A stretch of 64,000 nt of DNA from Arcuatula senhousia (GCA_963971305.1 OZ020306.1:59246686-59310685); one strand, 5' to 3'; numbered from the stretch's first letter, positions 48,840-62,133 are shown. The notes: a model not told the origin generated them from the sequence alone. Numbers and translations: made by a program.

Positions 48840-51800
48840 TATATTTTGAAAACAACCCTAACGCTTAATGTATGCTTTTTTATGCTTACCCCTAACCCTA
48901 ATTTTTCGCTTTCACTAACCCTAACCCTAATAATATGTTTTTGTTACAACCCTAACCCTAAATATATTTTGATACCAACCCTTACGCTCATTGTATGCTT
49001 TTTTTATGCTTACCCCTAACCCTAACTTTTCGCTTTCACTAACCCTAACCCTAATTGCATGTTCCTCTACGAAAAGTATTTGTATCATTAGGGCTAACCC
49101 TAACCTAACCCTAATTGTATGTTTTTTATAACCCTAACCCTAAATATATTTTGATACGAACCCTAACGCTTATTGTATAATTTTTATGCTAACCCCTAAC
49201 CCTAATTTTTCGCTTTCACTAACCCTAACCCTAATTATATGTTTTTTTATAACCCTAACCCTAAATATATTTTGATACCAACTCTAACGCTTATTGTATG
49301 CTTTTTTATGCTAACCCCTAACCCTAATTTTTCGTTTTCAATAACCCTAACCCTAATTGCATGTTCTTGTACGAAAAGTAAATGTATGATCATTAAGGCT
49401 AACCCTAACCTAACTCTAATGGTATGTTTTTGTTATTAACCTAACCCTAAATATATTTTGATACCAACCCTTAAGCTAATTGTATGTTTTTTATGCTAAC
49501 CCCTAACCCTAATTTTTTCGCTTTCACTAACCCTAACCCTAATTATATGTTTTTTTATAACCCTAACCCTAAATATATTTTGATACGAACCCTAACGCTT
49601 ATTGTATAATTTTTTAGCTAACCCCTAACCCTAATTTTTCGCTTTCACTAACCCTAACCCTAATTATATGTTTTTTTATAACCCTAACCCTAAATATATT
49701 TTGATACCAACTCTAACGCTTATTGTATGCTTTTTTATGCTAACCCCTAACCCTAATTTTTCGTTTTCAATAACCCTAACCCTAATTGCATGTTCTTGTA
49801 CGAAAAGTAAATGTATCATTAAGGCTAACCCTAACCTAACTCTAATGGTATGTTTTTGTTATTAACCTAACCCTAAATATATTTTGATACCAACCCTTAC
49901 GCTAATTGTATGTTTTTTATGCTAACCCCTAACCCTAATTTTTCGCTTTCACTAACCCTAACCCTAATTATATGTTTTTTTATAACCCTAACCCTAAATA
50001 TATTTTGATACCAACTCTAACGCTTATTGTATGCTTTTTTATGCTAACCCCTAACCCTAATTTTTCGTTTTCAATAACCCTAACCCTAATTGCATGTTCT
50101 TGTACGAAAAGTAAATGTATCATTAAGGCTAACCCTAACCTAACTCTAATGGTATGTTTTTGTTATTAACCTAACCCTAAATATATTTTGATACCAACCC
50201 TTACGCTAATTGTATGTTTTTTATGCTAACCCCTAACCCTAAGTTTTCGCTTTCACTAACCCTAACCCTAATTTTTCGTTTTCATGCTATTCCTTAACCT
50301 TAATTTTTCGATTTCACTTACCCTTACCCTAATTGCATGTTCTTGTACGAAAAGTAATTGTATCATTAAGGCTAACCCTAACCTAACCCTAATTGTATGT
50401 ATTTGTCATTAACCTAACCCTAAATATATTTTGATACCAACTCTAACGCTTATTGTATGCTTTTTTATGCTAACCCCTAACCCTATTTTTTCGTTTTCAC
50501 TAACCCTGACCCTTATTTTTCGTTTTCACTAACCCTCACCCTAATTATAAGTTTTTTGAAGTAACCCTTACCCTAAATATATTTTGAAACCAACCCTAAC
50601 GCTTATTGTATGCTTTTTTTATGCTTACCCCTAACCCTAATTTTTCGCTTTCACTAACCCTAACCCTAAACCCTAATTATATGTTTTTGTTACAACCCTA
50701 ACCCTAAATATATTTTGATACCAACCCTTACGCTCATTGTATGCTTTTTTTATGCTTACCCCTAACCCTAATTTTTCGCTTTCACTAACCCTTACCCTAA
50801 TTGCATGTTCTTGTACGAAAAGTAATTGTATCATTAAGGCTAACCCTAACCTAACCCTAATTGTATGTATTTGTTATAACCCTAACCCTAAATATATTTT
50901 GATACCAACTCTAACGCTTATTGTATGCTTTTTTATGCTAACCCCTAACCCTAATTTTTCGTTTTCACTAACCCTAACCCTTATTTTTCGTTTTCACTAA
51001 CCCTAACCCTAATTATAAGTTTTTTGAAGTAACCCTTACCCTAAATATATTTTGAAACCAACCCTAACGCTTATTGTATGCTTTTTTTATGCTTACCCCT
51101 AACCCTAATTTTTCGCTTTCACTAACCCTAACCCTAAACCCTAATTATATGTTTTTGTTACAACCCTAACCCTAAATATATTTTGATACCAACTCTAACG
51201 CTTATTGTATGCTTTTTTATGCTAACCCCTAACCCTAATTTTTCGTTTTCACTAACCCTAACCCTTATTTTTCGTTTTCTCTAACCCTAACCCTAATTAT
51301 AAGTTATTTGAAGTAACCCTTACCCTAAATATATTTTGAAACCAACCCTAACGCTCATTGTATGCTTTTTTTATGCTTACCCCTAACCCTAATTTTTCGC
51401 TTTCACTAACCCTAACCCTAATTGCATGTTCCTCTACGAAAAGTATTTGTATCATTAGGGCTTACCCTAACCTAACCCTAATTGTATGTATTTGTTATAA
51501 CCCTAACCCTAAATATATTTTGATACGAACCCCTTACGCTAATTGTATAATTTTAATGCTAACCCCTAACCCTAATTTTTCGCTTTCACTAACCCTAACC
51601 CTAATTATATGTTTTTTATAACCCTAACCCTAAATATATTTTGATACCAACTCTAACGCTTATTGTATGCTTTTTTATGCTAACCCCTAACCCTAATTTT
51701 TCGTTTTCAATAACCCTAACCCTAATTGCATGTTCTTGTACGAAAAGTAAATGTATCATTAAGGCTAACCCTAACCTAACTCTAATGGTATGTTTTTGTT

Positions 51801-54800
51801 ATTAACCTAACCCTAAATATATTTTGATACCAACCCTTACGCTAATTGTATGTTTTTTTGCTAACCCCTAACCTTAAGGTTTCGCTTTCACTAACCCTAA
51901 CCCTAATTTTTCATTTTCATGCTATTCCTTAACCTTAATTTTTCGATTTCACTTACCCTTACCCTAATTGCATGTTCTTGTACGAAAAGTAATTGTATCA
52001 TTAAGGCTAACCCTAACCTAACCCTAATTGTATGTATTTGTCATTAACCTAACCCTAAATATATTTTGATACCAACTCTAACGCTTATTGTATGCTTTTT
52101 TATGCTAACCCCTAACCCTTTTTTTTCGTTTTCACTAACCCTAACCCTTATTTTTCGTTTTCACTAACCCTAACCCTCATTATAAGTTTTTTGAAGTAAC
52201 CCTTACCCTAAATATATTTTGAAACCAACCCTAACGCTCATTGTATGCTTTTTTTATGCTTACCCCTAACCCTAATTTTTCGCTTTCACTAACCCTAACC
52301 CTAATTGCATGTTCCTCTACGAAAAGTATTTGTATCATTAGGGCTTACCCTAACCTAACCCTAATTGTATGTATTTGTTATAACCCTAACCCTAAATATA
52401 TTTTGATACGAACCCCTTACGCTAATTGTATAATTTTAATGCTAACCCCTAACCCTAATTTTTCGCTTTCACTAACCCTAACCCTAATTATATGTTTTTT
52501 ATAACCCTAACCCTAAATATATTTTGATACCAACTCTAACGCTTATTGTATGCTTTTTTATGCTAACCCCTAACCCTAATTTTTCGTTTTCAATAACCCT
52601 AACCCTAATTGCATGTTCTTGTACGAAAAGTAAATGTATCATTAAGGCTAACCCTAACCTAACTCTAATGGTATGTTTTTGTTATTAACCTAACCCTAAA
52701 TATATTTTGATACCAACCCTTACGCTAATTGTATGTTTTTTTGCTAACCCCTAACCTTAAGGTTTCGCTTTCACTAACCCTAACCCTAATTTTTCATTTT
52801 CATGCTATTCCTTAACCTTAATTTTTCGATTTCACTTACCCTTACCCTAATTGCATGTTCTTGTACGAAAAGTAATTGTATCATTAAGGCTAACCCTAAC
52901 CTAACCCTAATTGTATGTATTTGTCATTAACCTAACCCTAAATATATTTTGATACCAACTCTAACGCTTATTGTATGCTTTTTTATGCTAACCCCTAACC
53001 CTTTTTTTTCGTTTTCACTAACCCTAACCCTTATTTTTCGTTTTCACTAACCCTAACCCTCATTATAAGTTTTTTGAAGTAACCCTTACCCTAAATATAT
53101 TTTGAAAACAACCCTAACGCTTAATGTATGCTTTTTTATGCTTACCCCTAACCCTAACTTTTCGCTTTCACTAACCCTAACCCTAATTGCATGTTCCTCT
53201 ACGAAAAGTATTTGTATCATTAGGGCTAACCCTAACCTAACCCTAATTGTATGTTTTTTTATAACCCTAACCCTAAATATATTTTGATACGAACCCTAAC
53301 GCTTATTGTATAATTTTTATGCTAACCCCTAACCCTAATTTTTCGCTTTCACTAACCCTAACCCTAATTATATGTTTTTTTATAACCCTAACCCTAAATA
53401 TATTTTGATACCAACTCTAACGCTTATTGTATGCTTTTTTATGCTAACCCCTAACCCTAATTTTTCGTTTTCAATAACCCTAACCCTAATTGCATGTTCT
53501 TGTACGAAAAGTAAATGTATCATTAAGGCTAACCCTAACCTAACTCTAATGGTATGTTTTTGTTATTAACCTAACCCTAAATATATTTTGATACCAACCC
53601 TTAAGCTAATTGTATGTTTTTTATGCTAACCCCTAACCCTAATTTTTTCGCTTTCACTAACCCTAACCCTAATTATATGTTTTTTTATAACCCTAACCCT
53701 AAATATATTTTGATACGAACCCTAACGCTTATTGTATAATTTTTTAGCTAACCCCTAACCCTAATTTTTCGCTTTCACTAACCCTAACCCTAATTATATG
53801 TTTTTTTATAACCCTAACCCTAAATATATTTTGATACCAACTCTAACGCTTATTGTATGCTTTTTTATGCTAACCCCTAACCCTAATTTTTCGTTTTCAA
53901 TAACCCTAACCCTAATTGCATGTTCTTGTACGAAAAGTAAATGTATCATTAAGGCTAACCCTAACCTAACTCTAATGGTATGTTTTTGTTATTAACCTAA
54001 CCCTAAATATATTTTGATACCAACCCTTACGCTAATTGTATGTTTTTTATGCTAACCCCTAACCCTAATTTTTCGCTTTCACTAACCCTAACCCTAATTA
54101 TATGTTTTTTTATAACCCTAACCCTAAATATATTTTGATACCAACTCTAACGCTTATTGTATGCTTTTTTATGCTAACCCCTAACCCTAATTTTTCGTTT
54201 TCAATAACCCTAACCCTAATTGCATGTTCTTGTACGAAAAGTAAATGTATCATTAAGGCTAACCCTAACCTAACTCTAATGGTATGTTTTTGTTATTAAC
54301 CTAACCCTAAATATATTTTGATACCAACCCTTACGCTAATTGTATGTTTTTTATGCTAACCCCTAACCCTAAGTTTTCGCTTTCACTAGCCCTAACCCTA
54401 ATTTTTCGTTTTCATGCTATTCCTTAACCTTAATTTTTCGATTTCACTTACCCTTACCCTAATTGCATGTTCTTGTACGAAAAGTAATTGTATCATTAAG
54501 GCTAACCCTAACCTAACCCTAATTGTATGTATTTGTCATTAACCTAACCCTAAATATATTTTGATACCAACTCTAACGCTTATTGTATGCTTTTTTATGC
54601 TAACCCCTAACCCTATTTTTTCGTTTTCACTAACCCTGACCCTTATTTTTCGTTTTCACTAACCCTCACCCTAATTATAAGTTTTTTGAAGTAACCCTTA
54701 CCCTAAATATATTTTGAAACCAACCCTAACGCTTATTGTATGCTTTTTTTATGCTTACCCCTAACCCTAATTTTTCGCTTTCACTAACCCTAACCCTAAA

Positions 54801-56090
54801 CCCTAATTATATGTTTTTGTTACAACCCTAACCCTAAATATATTTTGATACCAACCCTTACGCTCATTGTATGCTTTTTTTATGCTTACCCCTAACCCTA
54901 ATTTTTCGCTTTCACTAACCCTTACCCTAATTGCATGTTCTTGTACGAAAAGTAATTGTATCATTAAGGCTAACCCTAACCTAACCCTAATTGTATGTAT
55001 TTGTTATAACCCTAACCCTAAATATATTTTGATACCAACTCTAACGCTTATTGTATGCTTTTTTATGCTAACCCCTAACCCTAATTTTTCGTTTTCACTA
55101 ACCCTAACCCTTATTTTTCGTTTTCACTAACCCTAACCCTAATTATAAGTTTTTTGAAGTAACCCTTACCCTAAATATATTTTGAAACCAACCCTAACGC
55201 TTATTGTATGCTTTTTTTATGCTTACCCCTAACCCTAATTTTTCGCTTTCACTAACCCTAACCCTAAACCCTAATTATATGTTTTTGTTACAACCCTAAC
55301 CCTAAATATATTTTGATACCAACTCTAACGCTTATTGTATGCTTTTTTATGCTAACCCCTAACCCTAATTTTTCGTTTTCACTAACCCTAACCCTTATTT
55401 TTCGTTTTCTCTAACCCTAACCCTAATTATAAGTTATTTGAAGTAACCCTTACCCTAAATATATTTTGAAACCAACCCTAACGCTCATTGTATGCTTTTT
55501 TTATGCTTACCCCTAACCCTAATTTTTCGCTTTCACTAACCCTAACCCTAATTGCATGTTCCTCTACGAAAAGTATTTGTATCATTAGGGCTTACCCTAA
55601 CCTAACCCTAATTGTATGTATTTGTTATAACCCTAACCCTAAATATATTTTGATACGAACCCCTTACGCTAATTGTATAATTTTAATGCTAACCCCTAAC
55701 CCTAATTTTTCGCTTTCACTAACCCTAACCCTAATTATATGTTTTTTATAACCCTAACCCTAAATATATTTTGATACCAACTCTAACGCTTATTGTATGC
55801 TTTTTTATGCTAACCCCTAACCCTAATTTTTCGTTTTCAATAACCCTAACCCTAATTGCATGTTCTTGTACGAAAAGTAAATGTATCATTAAGGCTAACC
55901 CTAACCTAACTCTAATGGTATGTTTTTGTTATTAACCTAACCCTAAATATATTTTGATACCAATCCTTACGCTAATTGTATGTTTTTTTGCTAACCCCTA
56001 ACCTTAAGGTTTCGCTTTCACTAACCCTAACCCTAATTTTTCATTTTCATGCTATTCCTTAACCTTAATTTTTCGATTTCACTTACCCTT
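48840..56090. repeat. recent higher-order duplication of about 4.13 kb
   Basis: The stretch from about 48840 to 51960 matches about 53100 to 56090. Landmarks at 49668, 49972, 50737 and 51358 recur exactly 4,130 bp later. Rare variants are shared, such as TATAATTTTTTAGCTAACC near 49605 and 53735. The copies differ by rare single changes (CACTAGCCC at 54386 for CACTAACCC) and one gap of about 130 bp near the left end. Confidence 0.7.
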
Positions 56091-58860
56091 ACCCTAATTG
56101 CATGTTCTTGTACGAAAAGTAATTGTATCATTAAGGCTAACCCTAACCTAACACTAATTGTATGTATTTGTCATTAACCTAACCCTAAATATATTTTGAT
56201 ACCAACTCTAACGCTTATTGTATGCTTTTTTATGCTAACCCCTAACCCTAATTTTTCGTTTTCACTAACCCTAACCCTTATTTTTCGTTTTCACTAACCC
56301 TAACCCTAATTATAAGTTTTTTGAAGTAACCCTTACCCTAAATATATTTTGAAACCAACCCTAACGCTTATTGTATGCTTTTTTAATGCTTACCCCTAAC
56401 CCTAATTTTTCGCTTTCACTAACCCTAACCCTAAACCCTAATTATATGTTTTTGTTACAACCCTAACCCTAAATATATTTTGAAACCAACCCTAACGCTC
56501 ATTGTATGCTTTTTTTATGCTTACCCCTAACCCTAATTTTTCGCTTTCACTAACCCTAACCCTAATTGCATGTTCCTCTACGAAAAGTATTTGTATCATT
56601 AGGGCTTACCCTAACCTAACCCTAATTGTATGTATTTGTTATAACCCTAACCCTAAATATATTTTGATACGAACCCCTTACGCTAATTGTATAATTTTAA
56701 TGCTAACCCCTAACCCTAATTTTTCGCTTTCACTAACCCTAACCCTAATTATATGTTTTTTTATAACCCTAACCCTAAATATATTTTGATACCAACTCTA
56801 ACGCTTATTGTATGCTTTTTTATGCTAACCCCTAACCCTAATTTTTCGTTTTCAATAACCCTAACCCTAATTGCATGTTCTTGTACGAAAAGTAAATGTA
56901 TCATTAAGGCTAACCCTAACCTAACTCTAATGGTATGTTTTTGTTATTAACCTAACCCTAAATATATTTTGATACCAACCCTTACGCTAATTGTATGTTT
57001 TTTTGCTAACCCCTAACCTTAAGGTTTCGCTTTCACTAACCCTAACCCTAATTTTTCATTTTCATGCTATTCCTTAACCTTAATTTTTCGATTTCACTTA
57101 CCCTTACCCTAATTGCATGTTCTTGTACGAAAAGTAATTGTATCATTAAGGCTAACCCTAACCTAACACTAATTGTATGTATTTGTCATTAACCTAACCC
57201 TAAATATATTTTGATACCAACTCTAACGCTTATTGTATGCTTTTTTATGCTAACCCCTAACCCTAATTTTTCGTTTTCACTAACCCTAACCCTTATTTTT
57301 CGTTTTCACTAACCCTAACCCTAATTATAAGTTTTTTGAAGTAACCCTTACCCTAAATATATTTTGAAACCAACCCTAACGCTTATTGTATGCTTTTTTA
57401 ATGCTTACCCCTAACCCTAATTTTTCGCTTTCACTAACCCTAACCCTAAACCCTAATTATATGTTTTTGTTACAACCCTAACCCTAAATATATTTTGATA
57501 CCAACCCTTACGCTCATTGTATGCTTTTTTTATGCTTACCCCTAACCCTAATTTTTCGCTTTCACTAACCCTAACCCTAATTGCATGTTCCTCTACGAAA
57601 AGTATTTGTATCATTAGGGCTAACCCTAACCTAACCCTAATTGTATGTATTTGTTATAACCCTAACCCTAAATATATTTTGATACGAACCCTAACGCTAA
57701 TTGTATAATCTTTATGCCAACCCCTAACCCTAATTTTTCGCTTTCACTAACCCTAACCCTAATTATATGTTTTTTTATAACCCTAACCCTAAATATATTT
57801 TGATACCAACTCTAACGCTTATTGTATGCTTTTTTATGCTAACCCCTAACCCTAATTTTTCGTTTTCAATAACCCTAACCCTAATTGCATGTTCTTGTAC
57901 GAAAAGTAAATGTATCATTAAGGCTAACCCTAACCTTACTCTAATGGTATGTTTTTGTTATTAAACTAACCCTAAATATATTTTGATACCAACCCTTACG
58001 CTAATTGTATGTTTTTTATGCTAACCCCTAACCCTAAGTTTTCGCTTTCACTAACCCTAACCCTAATTTTTCGTTTTCATGCTATTCCTTAACCTTAATT
58101 TTTCGATTTCACTTACCCTTACCCTAATTGCATGTTCTTGTACGAAAAGTAATTGTATCATTAAGGCTAACCCTAACCTAACCCTAATTGTATGTATTTG
58201 TCATTAACCTAACCCTAAATATATTTTGATACCAACTCTAACGCTTATTGTATGCTTTTTTATGCTAACCCCTCACCGTAATTTTTCGTTTTCACTAACC
58301 CTAACCCTTATTTTTCGTTTTCACTAACCCTAACCCTAATTATAAGTTTTTTGAAGTAACCCTTACCCTAAATATATTTTGAAACCAACCCTAACGCTTA
58401 TTGTATGCTTTTTTTATGCTTACCCCTAACCCTAATTTTTCGCTTTCACTAACCCTAACCCTAAACCCTAATTATATGTTTTTGTTACAACCCTAACCCT
58501 AAATATATTTTGATACCAACCCTTACGCTCATTGTATGCTTTTTTTATGCTTACCCCTAACCCTAATTTTTCGCTTTCACTAACCCTAACCCTAATTGCA
58601 TGTTCCATTACGAAAAGTATTTGTATCATTAGGGCTAACCCTAACCTAACCCTAATTGTATGTATTTGTTATAACCCTAACCCTAAATATATTTTGATAC
58701 GAACCCTAACGCTAATTGTATAATTTTAATGCTAACCCCTAACCCTAATTTTTCGCTTTCACTAACCCTAACCCTAATTATATGTTTTTTTATAACCCTA
58801 ACCCTAAATATATTTTGATACCAACTCTAACGCTTATTGTACAGTCCCTAAATGGTAAAA

Positions 58861-59075
58861 GCTTCCCAATCTATAGTAAATGGGATGATCGTAAATGGGG
58901 ATGGGGATGGGGATGGTGAATGGTAAATGGTATATGGGGAATAGTATAGTGTATGGGGATGGTATATGGGGAATAGTATCGTGTATGGGGATGGGGATCG
59001 TAAATGGGGATGGTAAATGGTAAATCGAATTTGATTGGTCTACCGAATGGTAAATGGGGATGGTATATGATACAA
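58861..59075. repeat. G-rich minisatellite, GGGGATGG/TAAATGG words
   Basis: Irregular runs of ATGGGGATGGGGATGG, GTAAATGG and GTATATGGGG begin about 20 bp after the CCCTAA satellite stops. It includes ATCGTGTATGG, the complement of a word in the C-rich minisatellite at 62965-63065. The minus-strand ORF here is an artefact. Confidence 0.8.
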
Positions 59076-59588
59076 TAATAGAATAATTGTAAATTTATTT
59101 GGTCATTTTTACTGTACATGATACGGTAGATGTATGTTGCATTAAATATATAAGACGTATATATTTAAATTACTACGTGTACACGAGGACGATATCGATT
59201 AACGTATATAGTTGTTTTGTTTGTTGACGGTGTATGAAAATAACTTTATACATTAAAGCAAGGAATTCCTCGATTAAAGACATTTTTCATATTACATTTT
59301 TAAAAAAGGCATTTTTACGATAAATTCGTACATGTATCTTTTATTTGAATACAACTATTTATAAAAATAAGATATATAACTGAAATAAATGATAGAATTT
59401 TATAAACGAAATGTTCAAGATCAAATAAATTGTGACGTACATTTCGCCGTATATATATTTGTATAATGAAAACAATGAAAAATTGTTTACATTAAGATTT
59501 TAATTCTGAGTATTTTAGTTAATATTGAATAATAATACATAGCATTTGAGAAAAAAGCAACAATATTTACACCTGATACATTTTTCTA
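59076..59588. other. AT-rich sequence, nothing recognised
   Basis: No coding frame, RNA or repeat end is visible. Confidence 0.3.
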
Positions 59589-59599
59589 TTAGATTTAAA

Positions 59600-60131
59600 A
59601 ACTTTTATGCCCAGAAAATATACATAGCCATATGCATAAATGTATCAATGACTTCAAAAATAAGGTCCATAGTTAAGAAACTATAATGAAAATTGGTTTG
59701 CAATAGAGTATTAAGAACAAACTTGCAAGTTTTATATTTAGAATATTAGTTACTCAAGTAAAAACTGATATTTGAGCTCCAAATTATATGCCGGCTTAAT
59801 AAAGTTGACAAGAAATTGATTGCGAAACAAGTTTTTTCATTAGATTTGAAACATATATGCTAAGATAAGTTGAAAATATAAATAGCCATGTGCATACATG
59901 TATCAATTATTTCAAAAATGAGGTTCATAGTTAAGAAATTATAATGAAAATTGGTTTGCATAGGAGTATTAAGATTACACTTGCAATTGTTATATGTAAA
60001 ATATTAGTTACTCAAGTAAAAACTGATATTTTAGCCCCAAATTATATGCCGGTTTAATAAAATTGACAAGAAATTGATTGCGAAACAAGTTTTTTCATTA
60101 GATTTGAAACATATATGCTAAGATAAGTTGA
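59600..60131. repeat. direct tandem duplication, 258-bp period
   Basis: TGCGAAACAAGTTTTTTCAT at 59821 recurs at 60079. Preceding blocks (AACTGATATTTGAGCTCCAA versus AACTGATATTTTAGCCCCAA, and TATAATGAAAATTGGTTTGC) also repeat with the same offset. It ends at the start of the DIRS-like coding fragment and may be part of that element, but this is not shown. Confidence 0.7.
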
Positions 60132-60134
60132 TAA

Positions 60135-60684
60135 GGGGCGGAGGTTTCTGACTTTGCCGAGGACTCCTTTCAGACTTTAAAGTGGATTTTAGATTCATGC
60201 GGATTAGAGGAATCGAGTCAGAAAGCTTGTGGCCCCACTTGCAGAATGAGTTTTTAGGCGTGTGGTTTGATAGATAAAATGACTATGGAAGTTACAACTG
60301 CGCGGTTAGAGAAATATCAAATTCGGTAACATAGTGGTTGAATAAGGTGTCTGTCTGTCTTGAGGAAGTTCGGTCATTAGTTGGGAAATTGAATTTTGTA
60401 GCTAGTTGTGTAGGCCGGGTAGGTTGTTTATTTCTAGAATTCTAAATTTTTTAAGAGAGTTTGATGCAAAGCATTCTTATTTGGAGATCCCTGATGAGCT
60501 GAAAAAAGATCTACTCTGGTGGTCAGAATTCTTGTTGGTTTATAATGGTATTTCCATTTAGAATTTGCAGGAATGGACTGAACCAGATGAATTTATGTCA
60601 TCAGATGCGTGTCTTGCTGGTTGTGGGGGACTATGTCAGAATCAGTTTTTTCATTGTGAATTTCCAGATTTTATAAATCAATAA
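60135..60684 (+). pseudogene. DIRS-like retrotransposon: 3' part of reverse transcriptase and start of RNase H, decayed
   Basis: Conceptual reading with frameshifts shows DFAEDSFQTLKWILDSCGLE, a KMTMEV segment, EEVRSLVGKLNFVASCVGRV and then SSDACLAGCGG with FFHCEFPDFINQ. The SLxGKLNFVA and DACLxGCGG blocks are characteristic of DIRS1-type RT/RNase H. The RT catalytic motif is absent (5'-truncated), and several frameshifts and stops are present. The reading continues at 62131 after a 1.45-kb insertion. Confidence 0.75.
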
Positions 60685-62133
60685 AAAGCTACGCCGAGCG
60701 CAGCATGATACGACCGCAACAAGATGAACCCTGTACATTGGAGGCCCAATATGGATAGTCTATTGCTTTGGTCACATGCAGCCCATGGTGGACTTACAAA
60801 GCTTTTTTACACATGCATCCTATGGTGGACTTTAAAATGCATATTTGACACATATATATTTACAATAACATTTAATAGAAAAAAATCTTATTTCTAAATT
60901 CATTGACATTTTTTACACAATTAAGCCCCTTTTGGTCCATTTTTTAAAAAAAGGTTAGGACCACAAACCCCAAATGAAATAAAAAGCTTCCTTCAGTGTT
61001 ATCATCTTATTTAAACTTCATAACAATTGGCTGGCCCACTACATCTAAATTTCTTGTGTAAAACCATTTGCCTTGACCAACTTTTAAAAATTGCGTTTTT
61101 TGCCCCTTCGACCCCTTATATCTCAAAAACAGTAAGATATATTGCAAATCTGATTGAAAAATACAGGGATTTTCACAAGGATTCCAATGAAAAAAAGATT
61201 TTGAAAATCGGACCACAAATAAAAAAGTTGATTTTTTGGGTGTGGCCCGTCTTTGGCCCCCTGTAGCAATGTAACGGTTCAATATACATCATAACCATTG
61301 ACACATTTTGTTGACAGAATTTAATGAGGAATTCAATAAAAAAAGAATTTTCAAAATCTATTGAATAATAAACATTCTACAACAGTTTTGTTAATACACC
61401 CGTTTTAGCCCCTTTTGGCCCTTTTTTCCAAAACGGTAAGGGCCACCAACCCCAAATACAATAGGAACCTTCCTCTAGTGGTTACAAACATCATATCAAA
61501 ACTTCATAACAATTGGCTGGCCCAGTACAACTAAATTTTTGGTATAAAATTATTTGCCTTGACAAACTTTTAAAAATGGTGTTTTTGGCCCCTTTGACCC
61601 CTAATTTCTCAAAAACCGTAAGAGATATTGCAAATCTGATTGAAAAATGCAGGCAGGGATTTTCACAAGGATTCCAATGAAAAAAAGATTTTGAAAATCG
61701 GACCACAATTAAAAAAGTCATTTTTTGGGGTGTGGCCCCTTTTCGACCCCCTGTAGCAATGTAACGGTTCAAAATACATCATAACCATTGACACATTTTG
61801 TTGACAGAATTTAATGAGGAACTCAATAAAAAAAGAATTTTCAAAATCTATTGAATAATAAACATTCTACAACAGTTTTGTCAATACACCCGTTTTAGCC
61901 CCTTTTGGCCCTTTTTTCCAAAACGGTAAGGGCCACCAACCCCAAATACAATAGGAACCTTCCTCTAGTGGTTACAAACATCATATTAAAATTTCATAAC
62001 AATTGGTCAATATTTACTTAAGTTATCGCACGGAAACCAAATGTCCCCAGACGACGACGACGACGACGACAACGACAACGACGACGACATCGCCATAACA
62101 TTATACGATCGCAAAAATTTGCGGTCGTATAAA
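60685..62133 (-). mobile_element. HINE-like element, ATACGACCGCAA family, inserted in the DIRS-like element
   Basis: Read on the minus strand, it starts with a palindrome of ATACGACCGCAAA and TTTGCGATCGTAT (62130-62103) followed by GTC repeats (from GAC triplets at 62048-62090). The exact 12-bp inverse of its first bases lies near its 3' end at 60719-60708, followed by hairpin arms GCTGCGC/GCGTAGC (60704-60688) and a T-run. The interior contains a 483-bp tandem duplication (near 61020 and 61503). Removing it joins FINQ of RNase H to QLHINALELL, supporting real insertion. Confidence 0.7.

Larger units (their letters stand above)
27545..58840. repeat. 31-kb interstitial satellite built from telomere-type CCCTAA words and fixed AT-rich spacers
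   Basis: Throughout, one to three CCCTAA words alternate with a small set of spacers: TTATATGTTTTTGTTATAA, ATATATTTTGATACCAA, CGCTTATTGTATGCTTTTTT, and TTTTTCGCTTTCA. One round of the four is about 123 bp. An alternative unit carries TTGCATGTTCTTGTACGAAA and a stretch with CATTAAGGCTAACC. All CCCTAA words are on the plus strand. The right border cuts a unit at CGCTTATTGT and is followed at once by unrelated sequence. The dozens of 60-124-codon plus-strand ORFs rich in NPNP and TLTLI are translations of this repeat, not genes. Confidence 0.95.

Noticed and set aside
28188..58723. Dozens of plus-strand ORFs of 60-124 codons with NPNPKYILI and LTLTLI
   Set aside because: They are the same repeat translated in whichever frame is open; positions follow the satellite period.
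27545..58840. True chromosome end (telomere)
   Set aside because: The array is interrupted by spacers, lies between other sequences, and unrelated sequence continues on both sides. A subtelomeric origin remains possible.
27545..58840. CRISPR array
   Set aside because: Both words and spacers repeat; spacers are not unique and the context is eukaryotic.
58871..59119. Minus-strand 82-codon ORF rich in His and Pro
   Set aside because: Translation of the GGGGATGG minisatellite.
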